Below, one piece after another: positions 35,727 through 43,854 of a DNA stretch of 64,000 nt. The stretch comes from Tenuifilum thalassicum (GTDB lineage Bacteria > Bacteroidota > Bacteroidia > Bacteroidales > Tenuifilaceae): the NCBI RefSeq assembly GCF_013265555.1, contig NZ_CP041345.1:310001-374000 (forward strand), read 5' to 3'. The notes below the pieces were generated by a model, which ran no database searches, was not told where the DNA came from, and saw only the letters and a program-made list of their open reading frames with translations. Every line of letters begins with the position of its first letter. The first letter of the stretch is position 1. Position numbers and translations under genes: made by a program.

Positions 35727-37847
35727 TTAATGATTAAAAAAATGTTCTTTTTCGTATTCACTTTGTTCTTTTCTGCTTAATGGAACAGATGCATTACCAA
35801 CTCGGATATAAAATTCCTCTTTTCCGTCATTAATAATAAAAACTGGCTTACTATGTTTATAAACTTCAATTAAACAAATAGTTTTATCTTCTATTGTTTC
35901 AAACCTTATTTTAACATATTTTTCTAAGTTTTCACCAAGATATTTTTTTATTATTTGTCTTAAGTGTAATTCAAAACCATCAATATTGTCTTTCTTAAGT
36001 GTTTTTAAATCTCTGTTTAATCCTAAGATATTTCCATCATCATCTACACCAATAAGTAATTTTCCTCCACTAGAATTTAAGAATGCTGAGATTGTTTTTG
36101 CTACTACAAATTCAAGTTTTTTGTTTATTTCTCCAGTCCTTAAATCAAACCTTAATGTAGATTTAAATTCAATATTCTCATTTTCTCCTTTTAGAATAAT
36201 TTCTTTTATTTGATTCTCTTTTTCACTTAGTTTGTGTTTAAGATTTATTCTGTCATTTAGTTCTTTGTAAATGGCGGCAGCTCTTTTTTGAAGAAAAATA
36301 GTATAATCATTACTCCAAATTCCATAAGTGTCAATATCAATTAAATGTGACTTTAATGTTGTAGGTAATTCCTCATTTTCATCTAAAAATGTTTTAATAT
36401 AGAATGAGGGTGCTTTAGCTTTTATTTTTCTTTTGTTTAAATCTGCACTAACTAAGGTTATGTTTACTAAACTATTTTCATTTCCAATATTATTCTTCTT
36501 TAAATAAGCTTTAGGGAAGAAATGGTGGTAGTTCTTACTATTAGCGACTTTTAACCAGGAATTGTCTAAAATTACCTTTCCATTTGTTTGAAAATCTTTC
36601 GGCTCGTGAAATGATAACAAGCATAAAATTGCTTTACAGTAACTACTACCTGCACTGAAATTAGTATCTATTAAATCTTGAGGTGATGATAAATAGATTT
36701 TAAAATCATCATATTCTGGCCTTTCATTATTCAAAATTTTTTCTATTCGTTTTATATCTTGAGCTAACTTTGACTCTGTAGAACTTGAATATCGATATGA
36801 TAAAGATATTCTCCAAAAGAATTCTTCTAAATACTTAACCTGTTTCCCTTTGGGTTTGTCTTTTTGATAATAAAAGAAATAAGAAAAAGGCACTAATAGA
36901 GAATCGTAAGGAAGGATTCCAGAAACAGGAATGCGAAATACAGTTCTAAAATAATCGATACTTTCTTTTATTGCCGAGATAACATCATCCCAAATATCAA
37001 TTATTTCAAATTTATCTAATTGCAATATAACCTTTCTCTTACATTCCTTATTTTTACTTAATATTAAGCCTAACAAATTAAGAATAATTGAACTTGAAAT
37101 GGTTTCATATTTACTATCCGACAGCTCCTTAATTAAATTTTGAAATTCTTCCTCCATATCGAAATTATGTTCTTCATCATATGTTTTTGCAGACATAATT
37201 TCAAATAAAGTCAATGTTTGACCTCCTGTATTGATTCTAGTAAATACTTCAATGGCTGAATCTATATCTTCTTTTCGGAGAACAACAGTTGAGAAATCAT
37301 ATGTTGAAAATGTTTGTGAAAATTGATGTATTTTTTTAAAGTGTTCGTCTGAATATTTTTCTTTTATATTCAATAAGTTATCGTTAAAATTTAAGACTTC
37401 GTTTAATGAAATATATGTTTTATTAGGTTTTTCAGCTACGACAATTTGTTGGTCATTATTAAGTTCATCATCTAAATTAACATAAATTTCGCTATAATCT
37501 GTAACCTTTTTTTCTCCTTCTTTTTGGATCTTTGCACCAAGATAAGCAGCATACAGGGATGTTATTCTCTGTTGACCATCCAATACATATTGCACTTTAA
37601 TATCATCAGGTATGGGTGGTAATTCTAAGTTCCCTATATTTTTAATATCATTTAATCTTTCAGCTGTTTCCCAAAGGATAAAGGTTCCTATTGGATATCC
37701 TTTAAGAATACTATCTAATAATTTTGCTGTTTTTTCAACGCTCCAAACAAAATTTCTTTGAAATTTAGGAATCTTAATTTGTCCTTTTTGTATTTCAGAA
37801 ATTAAGTCTGTATATTTTTTTGAATCTGGTTTAGGTTGTTTGTCCAT
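35727..37847 (-). CDS. DUF262 / HNH (DUF1524) / AlbA_2 fusion, putative defence nuclease (cassette gene)
   Basis: 706 aa. The N-terminal DUF262 domain (about 10-300) shows IPKFQRNFVWSVEKTAKLLD and VLDGQQRITSLYAAYL, the ParB-like nucleotide-hydrolase motif set of GmrS-type proteins. A middle HNH-like segment, KNYHHFFPKAYL near residue 440 followed by NKRK, matches the DUF1524 nuclease half. The C-terminal 150 residues are an AlbA_2 (Schlafen-type) domain: NIEFKSTL near 560, then SSGGKLLIGVDDDGNILG. GmrSD-like DUF262-DUF1524 proteins restrict modified phage DNA; adding AlbA_2 to the same chain is less usual. Strongly A+T-rich codon use (TTT, AAA, AAT). Defence role is inferred from domains and from being a cassette. 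Confidence 0.8.
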   Translation of the reverse strand: MDKQPKPDSKKYTDLISEIQKGQIKIPKFQRNFVWSVEKTAKLLDSILKGYPIGTFILWETAERLNDIKNIGNLELPPIPDDIKVQYVLDGQQRITSLYAAYLGAKIQKEGEKKVTDYSEIYVNLDDELNNDQQIVVAEKPNKTYISLNEVLNFNDNLLNIKEKYSDEHFKKIHQFSQTFSTYDFSTVVLRKEDIDSAIEVFTRINTGGQTLTLFEIMSAKTYDEEHNFDMEEEFQNLIKELSDSKYETISSSIILNLLGLILSKNKECKRKVILQLDKFEIIDIWDDVISAIKESIDYFRTVFRIPVSGILPYDSLLVPFSYFFYYQKDKPKGKQVKYLEEFFWRISLSYRYSSSTESKLAQDIKRIEKILNNERPEYDDFKIYLSSPQDLIDTNFSAGSSYCKAILCLLSFHEPKDFQTNGKVILDNSWLKVANSKNYHHFFPKAYLKKNNIGNENSLVNITLVSADLNKRKIKAKAPSFYIKTFLDENEELPTTLKSHLIDIDTYGIWSNDYTIFLQKRAAAIYKELNDRINLKHKLSEKENQIKEIILKGENENIEFKSTLRFDLRTGEINKKLEFVVAKTISAFLNSSGGKLLIGVDDDGNILGLNRDLKTLKKDNIDGFELHLRQIIKKYLGENLEKYVKIRFETIEDKTICLIEVYKHSKPVFIINDGKEEFYIRVGNASVPLSRKEQSEYEKEHFFNH

Positions 37848-37880
37848 AAAATATTATTTTTTGTTTTAAATTTACATGCA

Positions 37881-38010
37881 CCCTAACGTTTGGCGGTATG
37901 AAAAGTTGCCGATTGCGGGTGATTCCCTGTCAAGTTACACAAAAGTTAAAGCGGGCTACAACCCTTGAATAACCTACCGAACCGGCAACTTTTCATACCG
38001 CGTGTTGGGC
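37881..38010 (-). repeat. attC-like recombination repeat 1
   Basis: Two 18-nt arms, CGGTATGAAAAGTTGCCG (37894-37911) and its exact complement (37983-38000), enclose a 71-nt centre. On the minus strand the first core is GCCCAAC, a perfect RYYYAAC, and the last is GTTAGGG, one base off GTTRRRY. It starts 8 nt after the coiled-coil gene stop. Confidence 0.7.
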
Positions 38011-38018
38011 ACTGCCTT

Positions 38019-38750
38019 TTATTCATTTAAGTATTTTTTTCCTAAATCTTTAAATTTATTTCTTAATTCTATAGCTGGTGAAAAATAATCCTGATTCTTT
38101 GCAAAGTATTCATCAATTATAGCTTTTTTATCAGCTTCCCTCTCTTTGGCTTGATTTTGATAGAAATTCTTCACATCCACAGATAATTTACTGAAATCAA
38201 AATCCTTTGATGTTATTTGGTCAACCATTATTTTTTCCCATGATAAAACCCTCTGTAACCGTTGAATAATGCTCTCTTTAAAATGATGAAGTTCTAAAGT
38301 TTTTAAATTTGTTTCGTGTCCTATTTGTATCAATTCCTCATTCTTAACGAGTAATTGAACTTTTGAAAATTCAATATTTGTTTTATTATAATCATCTCGC
38401 ATTTTAATCAGTCTATCTGATAACTCTTGAAAGTTTGCATGATTATATTCTACAATCTGAACATTTAAACCATCCCAAATCCACTTATTTAATTGCCCAA
38501 AATAATTTATTATAGCTTCTTTTTCTTCGTTAAATAGAAGATTCTTTTTACTTGCCAATATATTAAGGTTCGCCCTTAATAATTCATTTTCTTCAGTATA
38601 CTTTTGCTTAACATCTTCTACTGTTTCAGTTATTTTTTTCAAGTCCTCTTTATCAGCTTGATTTTTACCTTTTTGTCTCGCATAATAAACCAAATATGCG
38701 CCAAGCAAGGCAATAATAATTTCCAATAAAATTATCCAAAAATTTGTCAT
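38019..38750 (-). CDS. Membrane-anchored coiled-coil protein (cassette gene)
   Basis: 243 aa; family not recognised. One N-terminal helix (residues 4-22, NFWIILLEIIIALLGAYLV) is followed by a basic stretch and a long charged helical region (about 30-240) with coiled-coil character in 35-65 and 105-150. No catalytic motif. Topology suggests the helix in the inner membrane and the body in the cytoplasm. Like its neighbours it is low in G+C. Its start codon is 23 nt from the lone core site and its stop 8 nt from attC-like repeat 1, so it is the first cassette after the integrase. Confidence 0.7.
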   Translation of the reverse strand: MTNFWIILLEIIIALLGAYLVYYARQKGKNQADKEDLKKITETVEDVKQKYTEENELLRANLNILASKKNLLFNEEKEAIINYFGQLNKWIWDGLNVQIVEYNHANFQELSDRLIKMRDDYNKTNIEFSKVQLLVKNEELIQIGHETNLKTLELHHFKESIIQRLQRVLSWEKIMVDQITSKDFDFSKLSVDVKNFYQNQAKEREADKKAIIDEYFAKNQDYFSPAIELRNKFKDLGKKYLNE

Positions 38751-38772
38751 TGTTACTATGTTTTAAGGTTGT

Positions 38773-38800
38773 GCCCAACGTTCGTATATCTCCCATTGTA
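38773..38800 (-). other. Single attI-like half-site
   Basis: The minus strand reads GGGAGATATACGAACGTTGGGC, ending in GTTGGGC, a perfect GTTRRRY core. It shares AACGTT context with repeats 1 and 3. No partner arm is present, so this is either an attI-like primary site or the remnant of a deleted attC. Confidence 0.5.
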
Positions 38801-38859
38801 GTTATCCTGACAATTTGGAGTAATAACATCAAATGTTGTTATATTTACTTTAGCAATCA

Positions 38860-39354
38860 TCAGTCCTCCTTGTCAAAAAAATCATCCATCGGGTTTTTAA
38901 TTTTATCTATGGCTTGCCTGGAGATATGAGTATATATCTCGGTTGTTTTAGAGTTATTATGTCCCAATAATACCTGTATATATCTAAGGTCAGTTCCCTG
39001 TTCAAGCAAGTGAGTGGCAAAACTATGCCGTAGCATATGCGGTGTAACCTGTTTTCTAATTCCTGCCTTTTGCGGGCGATGCAGCTCATAGTACTGTTTT
39101 TCCCCTCCCAGTATTTTTTCGTAGTAAAATTTAATGGCATTTATCCGTTGGTTCTGCTGGCTAGTTGAGATTTGCTGTTTCCTTATCAATCTCAATATAT
39201 AACTGTTTATTTGTTCTTTTGTAAGATGATCAATGTTTACCCCATCAAAGTAATTGACAAAATCCCTAAAATAGTGACAATATATACGCTCTGTATTCGG
39301 GCTATACCTTTTTTGAATAAGCAAATCTTTATATTGTTTTAAAACATCTGTCAT
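38860..39354 (-). pseudogene. Tyrosine recombinase with internal deletion
   Basis: 164 aa against about 280-300 for an intact enzyme. Residues 1-92 are a normal SAM-like core-binding domain ([20 protein letters not shown]), and residues 93-164 are the C-terminal end of the catalytic domain: [14 protein letters not shown] (His and second Arg), [17 protein letters not shown] (His and Tyr nucleophile). The join at RPQK/AGIRK is in frame, but about 120 residues carrying the first catalytic Arg and the Lys are missing, so it cannot be active. The ending [10 protein letters not shown] resembles Bacteroidota XerC/D-like integrases. Any integron-integrase-specific patch would lie in or near the lost part, so subfamily cannot be decided. 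Confidence 0.85.
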
Positions 39355-39393
39355 GGCATTCGTTCTATCTTGTTGCTTTACCTAGCTCCCAAA

Positions 39394-39405
39394 TGTTATA
39401 TAACA
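39394..39405. repeat. Perfect 12-bp palindrome upstream of the integrase remnant
   Basis: TGTTATATAACA lies 40 nt upstream of the recombinase start. It could be an operator or chance in A+T-rich DNA. Confidence 0.4.
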
Positions 39406-39465
39406 AATTTAAAAAAATTAGTTAATCAAAATGTTTAATTACCAATACTTTTTTTAAGATTCTTA

Positions 39466-39955
39466 GCTTTGGGGTGATGAGACCCGGCTTTTCAGGAACA
39501 TGAAGGAGTAAACCCTTCCCTTGCCGTTCTTAATGGTTAAGCGCTGTCTATACTTCACGGGAGTAGGGCAAAGGATGGGGCGCTTAACACAAGGATAAAG
39601 GCCTGTCACTGGCAGGGTACGAAACTGCTTCAGCGAGCGTTCGCCTGGGGTGGATACGAGGAGTTGCTTTGGGGGCTTGAAAGCCTATACCATAACCGCT
39701 GATAAGGGAAAGGATTTTGCTGAGCACCAAAGGTCATCGTGCGATTATGACGTTATCTCTTTGTAAGCTCCTACCACTCGGAGAGGGGGAAGCTAACAAA
39801 ATGCTTTCAGCCCGATTCGGCTATCCTTCCCTAAAAAATGCTCCTTTGAGAATATCTCCGAGGAAAAGGCTCAATGGGTTCAGCACTTCCTTAGCAACAG
39901 GACCAATGAAACGTTTAGGATTTTTTGACATCTGCCTAGATAATGGATAAAATTT
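39466..39955. other. G+C-richer block without a convincing gene
   Basis: About 490 bp, visibly richer in G+C than the flanks and free of a good ORF; the longest frames are a 77-codon plus frame and a 36-codon minus frame (39821-39931). It contains a 9-bp inverted repeat GTTAAGCGC (39536-39544) / GCGCTTAAC (39580-39588) and smaller hairpins such as GCGA-GCGT-TCGC. It could be a structured RNA or the relic of a mobile element. It does not show the conserved motifs of RNase P RNA, tmRNA or a group II intron domain V. The rest of the space to tRNA-Gly (39956-40077) shows nothing. Confidence 0.4.
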
Positions 39956-40077
39956 TTTTGATAGTAGGTTGCGTTTGCTGCTTAAATGTACGCTTGGGCT
40001 TAAGGCTAATCCTGCTTTTTTTCTCCATGCTAATATTTAGATAAACACAACGAATTGTGTGAAAATTGCATGTAAAA

Positions 40078-40104
40078 AATAAACCTTACCTAACGGTAAG
40101 GCTT
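40078..40104 (-). terminator. Intrinsic terminator after tRNA-Gly
   Basis: CCTTACC / GGTAAGG with a 4-nt loop; on the minus strand it continues into TTTATTTTTT. Lies directly 3' of tRNA-Gly. Confidence 0.8.
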
Positions 40105-40116
40105 TGCTTTTTTTTG

Positions 40117-40189
40117 AGCGGGAAACGGGACTCGAACCCGCGACCCTCAGCTTGGGAAGCTGATGTTCTACCAGCTGAACTATTCCCGC
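40117..40189 (-). tRNA. tRNA-Gly (CCC)
   Basis: Minus-strand cloverleaf: acceptor GCGGGAA / TTCCCGC, D-arm GTTCAGCTGGTAGAAC, anticodon stem TCAGC / GCTGA around loop TTCCCAA (anticodon CCC), and T-arm GGGTTCGAGTCCC. CCA is not encoded. It borders the accessory region. Confidence 0.96.
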
Positions 40190-40239
40190 TTAATTTCATC
40201 GCAAATTTATAATTTTTCAGCTCAAATTAAGTTATCGGT

Positions 40240-41130
40240 TTAAAAAATATTTAATGGGTCCAGTATTGAGGTGATAACCTCCTTTGTCGTTTGGTTTGAA
40301 GCTGCGTTGTTCAACGATATCACAGGGACTTTCGCCTCATTAATAATGTGATGGGCAAAGGCCCCAACGTAGTTATCGAATTTGGCTGTTTCTTTGTGGG
40401 TCATAATTATTATCGAGTCGCAATTAACTTCGTCGCAGTACTCTAGGATTTCCTGGTAGGCAAGATCCTCATCTTTCTTTATGAGCTTCTTGGTATGGGG
40501 AATGTGATTTTCGGAATAAATCTTTGAGTACTTCTCCATCTTTTCATTAATACGACTCTTTTCTGGATCGATACCGCCAAATACAACAGAAACAAGGTTA
40601 AGCTTCGAGTCGAACTTTAGGGCAAATGCTACAGAGTTGAAAAGTTTTATTCGGCAGTTCTTGGTAAGGTCAAGGGGAACAAGCATGTTCTTAAAAATGG
40701 TATCGGGCACACATTTTACTGTTATAACTGGCTGAGATGCCGTCATAATAACGTTTTCAAGTGTTGACCCAATCCTTTTGCCTTCCTGGGCAAAGGGGTA
40801 GTTATCAACCATTAGAATGTAACGAGCGTTGGAGTCGTTAGCATATTCAACTATTCGTTGATGTCGTTTGCCGGTTAGCACTTTTAGCTCAGTGCTCTCC
40901 GGTAGGTTAAATTGCCTTGAGACCTTTATAAGCTTATTAAAAGCCTCATTAATCAGCTTTTCCTCCTTAATATCATCGAGCCACCAATCCTTGATATCGA
41001 GCACATGAACCAGATGGATGGTTAAGTTGGTTATGGGGGCCAGCTTTAAAGCAAACTCTATGGCTTTTTCATAGTAGTCCCCAAAATCAACAGGGACTAA
41101 TATAGTCCCTTTGTTTTTATTCTTGTTCAT
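40240..41130 (-). CDS. Universal stress protein, tandem UspA domains
   Basis: 296-aa cytoplasmic protein built of two UspA domains (about 8-145 and 150-285). Each starts with a beta strand and an Asp in the nucleotide site (ILVPVDFGD; MLVPLDLTKN). The first has a nucleotide-loop-like GKRHQRIVEYA and SQPVITV end, and the second ends IIIMTHKETAKFDN...VPVISL. The family helps survival in stasis and oxidative stress by mechanisms not fixed. It is one base from the end of sdhB on the same strand, so it may be co-expressed with the sdh operon. Confidence 0.88.
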   Translation of the reverse strand: MNKNKNKGTILVPVDFGDYYEKAIEFALKLAPITNLTIHLVHVLDIKDWWLDDIKEEKLINEAFNKLIKVSRQFNLPESTELKVLTGKRHQRIVEYANDSNARYILMVDNYPFAQEGKRIGSTLENVIMTASQPVITVKCVPDTIFKNMLVPLDLTKNCRIKLFNSVAFALKFDSKLNLVSVVFGGIDPEKSRINEKMEKYSKIYSENHIPHTKKLIKKDEDLAYQEILEYCDEVNCDSIIIMTHKETAKFDNYVGAFAHHIINEAKVPVISLNNAASNQTTKEVITSILDPLNIF

Positions 41131-41131
41131 C

Positions 41132-41875
41132 TTAATCCTTTAGTTTTGCGGAGATGAATTCCCTATTTAACTTGGCAATGGTGCTTATTGATATTCCCTT
41201 AGGGCACTCGGCTTCACAGGCTCTTGTATTGGTACAGCTGCCAAAGCCCAGCTCATCCATTTTAGCTACCATCCTCTTAACGCGTTCTGGGGCTTCAACC
41301 CTACCTTGCGGGAATTGGGCCAGGTGGGTAATCTTGGCAGCAACAAAAAGCATGGCTGAGGCGTTTTTGCATGCCGCTACACATGCGCCACAACCAATAC
41401 ACGAGGCGGTGTCGAAAGCAACATCGGCGTTGTGCTTGGGAACAGGAATTGCATTAGCATCTTGCGCAGCACCTGCATTAACGCTTATGTAGCCTCCAGC
41501 TTGGATAATCTTATCGAAAGCCGAACGGTCAACCACCAAATCCTTCACAACAGGGAAGGCTGCTGCACGCCACGGCTCAATGGTAATGGTTTCGCCATCC
41601 TTAAACCTTCGTAACCGCAGTTCGCAAGTTGTAGTACGATGGTCGTTACCGTGTGGCCTACCATTAATGTATATGCCACACGAGCCGCAAATCCCTTCGC
41701 GGCAGTCGTGGTCAAAAGCCACAGGGCTTTTACCTTCCTTTATTAGCTTTTGGTTAAGCGCATCGAGCATTTCGAGAAACGACATATCGGGGGCAACATT
41801 ATCGAGCTCATAAATCTCAAATTTCCCTTTACTACGCGAATCTTTTTGTCGCCATATTTTAAGTTTAACCTTCAT
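41132..41875 (-). CDS. sdhB: Succinate dehydrogenase/fumarate reductase iron-sulfur subunit
   Basis: 247-aa electron-transfer subunit of complex II. The plant-type [2Fe-2S] site is CREGICGSC near residue 60 with the fourth Cys in TTCELRL. The [4Fe-4S] site is [11 protein letters not shown] near 148 and the [3Fe-4S] site [15 protein letters not shown] near 200. It passes electrons between the flavoprotein and the membrane anchor. Last of the sdhCAB genes, starting 27 nt after sdhA. Confidence 0.96.
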   Translation of the reverse strand: MKVKLKIWRQKDSRSKGKFEIYELDNVAPDMSFLEMLDALNQKLIKEGKSPVAFDHDCREGICGSCGIYINGRPHGNDHRTTTCELRLRRFKDGETITIEPWRAAAFPVVKDLVVDRSAFDKIIQAGGYISVNAGAAQDANAIPVPKHNADVAFDTASCIGCGACVAACKNASAMLFVAAKITHLAQFPQGRVEAPERVKRMVAKMDELGFGSCTNTRACEAECPKGISISTIAKLNREFISAKLKD

Positions 41876-41902
41876 TTTTCTCTGATTTAATTGATTTTTG
41901 AA

Positions 41903-43825
41903 CTACTTGTAGCTGCGTTCTTGTAGTTTGACGTATTCAAATTTCAGCTCCTCTTTGTGAAGGATGGGTTCATTGCCATCGCCGGCAAACTCCCAGGCCG
42001 CAACATAGGCAAAGTTTTGGTCGTCGCGTTTTGCTTCGCCGGTTTCGGTTTGGCTTTCTTCGCGGAAGTGAGCGCCACAGCTCTCGCGTCGGTTAAGCGC
42101 ATCGTAAACCAAAAGCTTTCCAAGCTCAAGGAAATCGGCAATGCGGTTTGCCTTTTCCAACTCTTGGTTCATTTCGTTGGCAGTGTCGGGGACTTTAAGG
42201 TTTTTCCAGAATTCCTCTTTTAGCTCGTCGAGCAAGCCAAGCGCTTTCTTTAGCCCTTCCTCGTTGCGGACCATTCCGCAGTAGTCCCACATTATTTTAC
42301 CCAATCGCTTATGGAAGCTGGTAGCAGTTTCGGTTCCGTTAATCGACATGAGGCGGTCAATTCTTTCCTTTACCTCTTTCTCAGCAGCATCGAACTCAGG
42401 TGTATTGGTTGGTATTTTTGGTGTTCGAATATCATCGGCCAGATAATCAGAAATGGTGTAGGGTAGGATAAAGTAACCATCGCCAGAGGTTTGCATTAGG
42501 GAGCTTGCTCCCAACCGGTTTGCTCCATGGTCGCTAAAGTTAGCTTCGCCAATTGCGTAAAGCCCAGGGATGGTTGTCATGAGGTTGTAGTCAACCCAAA
42601 GGCCACCCATGGTATAGTGCCCAGCAGGGTATATACGCATAGGAACTTCGTAAGGCGATTCACCAGTTATCTTCTCATACATTTCAAAGAGGTTGCCATA
42701 GCTATCCTCTATGTACTTTCTTCCCTTTTTCTGGATGGCATCTCTGAAATCGAGATAAACCGATAAACCTGTAGGACCAACGCCATAACCTGCATCGCAG
42801 CGTTCTTTGGCAGCCCTTGATGCAACATCACGCGGAACAAGGTTTCCAAAGGCAGGATAGCGTCGTTCGAGGTAGTAGTCTCTTTCCTCTTCGGGTATCT
42901 CGTTGGGTTTGCGGGTATCACCTTTCTTTTTAGGCACCCAAACCCTACCATCGTTCCTTAACGATTCCGACATTAGGGTTAGCTTGCATTGATGGTCGTT
43001 TAGTACAGGAATACTTGTTGGATGTATTTGAACAAAGCTAGGATTTGCAAAAAGGGCCCCACGTTTATGTGCGCGCCATGCTGCCGAACCGTTTGAATTT
43101 AGAGCTAGGGTTGATAGGTAGTAAATTGTTCCATAACCACCAGTTGCCAGAACAACAGCGTGAGCCGAGTGACGCTCAATTTCCCCGGTAACCAGGTTTC
43201 GTGCAATTATCCCACGTGCCTTCCCATCGATAACAACCAGGTCCATCATTTCTCTACGGGGATACATGGTTACAGTCCCTTTATCTATTTGACGCGAGAG
43301 GGCGGAGTATGCACCAATAAGGCATTGTTGTCCTGTTTGTCCCTTAGCGTAGAAAGTTCGTGACACCTGCACACCCCCAAACGACCTATTTTCAATTAGA
43401 CCGCCATAGTCGCGGGCAAATGGGACACCCAATGCGGTATAATGGTCAATCACAAGGTTACTTACTTCGGCAGCCCTGTAAACATTTGCTTCCCTGGCTC
43501 TAAAATCACCACCCTTAAGCATGTCGTAGAATAGGCGATAAACGCTATCGTTATCGTTTTTATAATTTTTTGCAGCGTTGATACCGCCCTGTGCAGCCAC
43601 GGAGTGGGCCCGTCGAGGGCTATCCTGGTAGCAGAAAACCTTTACATTGTAGCCTAACTCGCCCAGAGTTGAGGCAGCTGAAGCACCTGCGAGGCCAGTT
43701 CCTACTACTATTATATCAAGTTTGCGACGGTTTGCTGGGTTTACAAGTCTTAATTTTGCTTTATGGTTTGTCCATTTATCGGCCAATGGGCCGTCGGGTA
43801 TTTTTGCATCTAACTTGCTCATCAT
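41903..43825 (-). CDS. sdhA: Succinate dehydrogenase/fumarate reductase flavoprotein subunit
   Basis: 640-aa catalytic subunit with covalently bound FAD, interconverting succinate and fumarate. The dinucleotide fold is [21 protein letters not shown] near residue 38, the FAD-linking His lies in [15 protein letters not shown], and the active-site segment [13 protein letters not shown] near 405 carries the substrate His. The sequence is of the SdhABC type with one membrane anchor found in Bacteroidota, Wolinella and others, where it often serves as fumarate reductase. Two ATGs open the gene. Confidence 0.96.
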   Translation of the reverse strand: MMSKLDAKIPDGPLADKWTNHKAKLRLVNPANRRKLDIIVVGTGLAGASAASTLGELGYNVKVFCYQDSPRRAHSVAAQGGINAAKNYKNDNDSVYRLFYDMLKGGDFRAREANVYRAAEVSNLVIDHYTALGVPFARDYGGLIENRSFGGVQVSRTFYAKGQTGQQCLIGAYSALSRQIDKGTVTMYPRREMMDLVVIDGKARGIIARNLVTGEIERHSAHAVVLATGGYGTIYYLSTLALNSNGSAAWRAHKRGALFANPSFVQIHPTSIPVLNDHQCKLTLMSESLRNDGRVWVPKKKGDTRKPNEIPEEERDYYLERRYPAFGNLVPRDVASRAAKERCDAGYGVGPTGLSVYLDFRDAIQKKGRKYIEDSYGNLFEMYEKITGESPYEVPMRIYPAGHYTMGGLWVDYNLMTTIPGLYAIGEANFSDHGANRLGASSLMQTSGDGYFILPYTISDYLADDIRTPKIPTNTPEFDAAEKEVKERIDRLMSINGTETATSFHKRLGKIMWDYCGMVRNEEGLKKALGLLDELKEEFWKNLKVPDTANEMNQELEKANRIADFLELGKLLVYDALNRRESCGAHFREESQTETGEAKRDDQNFAYVAAWEFAGDGNEPILHKEELKFEYVKLQERSYK

Positions 43826-43854
43826 AATATCGTTTTTAATTCAACCTAATTGAA

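Larger units (their letters stand above)
34901..39354 (-). mobile_element. Integron-like gene-cassette array with degenerate integrase
   Basis: Reading the minus strand: a deleted tyrosine recombinase (39354-38860), a single core site GTTGGGC (38773-38779), then three gene-plus-repeat units: coiled-coil protein plus repeat, DUF262 fusion plus repeat, DUF1648 protein plus repeat. Every gene is in the same orientation and each repeat starts within about 5-20 nt of a stop codon and ends just before the next gene. This one-gene, one-recombination-site packing is the defining architecture of integron cassettes. The recombinase points the same way as the cassettes, the so-called reverse arrangement. 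The cassette genes look more A+T-rich than the neighbours. The island lies between rsfS and tRNA-Gly. Assignment as an integron is inference. Confidence 0.65.

Noticed and set aside
34901..38010. Interpretation of the three large inverted repeats as ordinary terminators or MITEs
   Set aside because: Loops of 70 nt and lack of T-runs argue against terminators; different arm sequences argue against copies of one MITE.
39717..39950. 77-codon plus-strand frame in the G+C-rich block, and a 36-codon minus frame at 39821-39931
   Set aside because: No domain or signal, unsupported start, and the surrounding bases look like non-coding structured or decayed sequence.
39466..39955. RNase P RNA, tmRNA or group II intron
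   Set aside because: None of their conserved blocks could be found on either strand.
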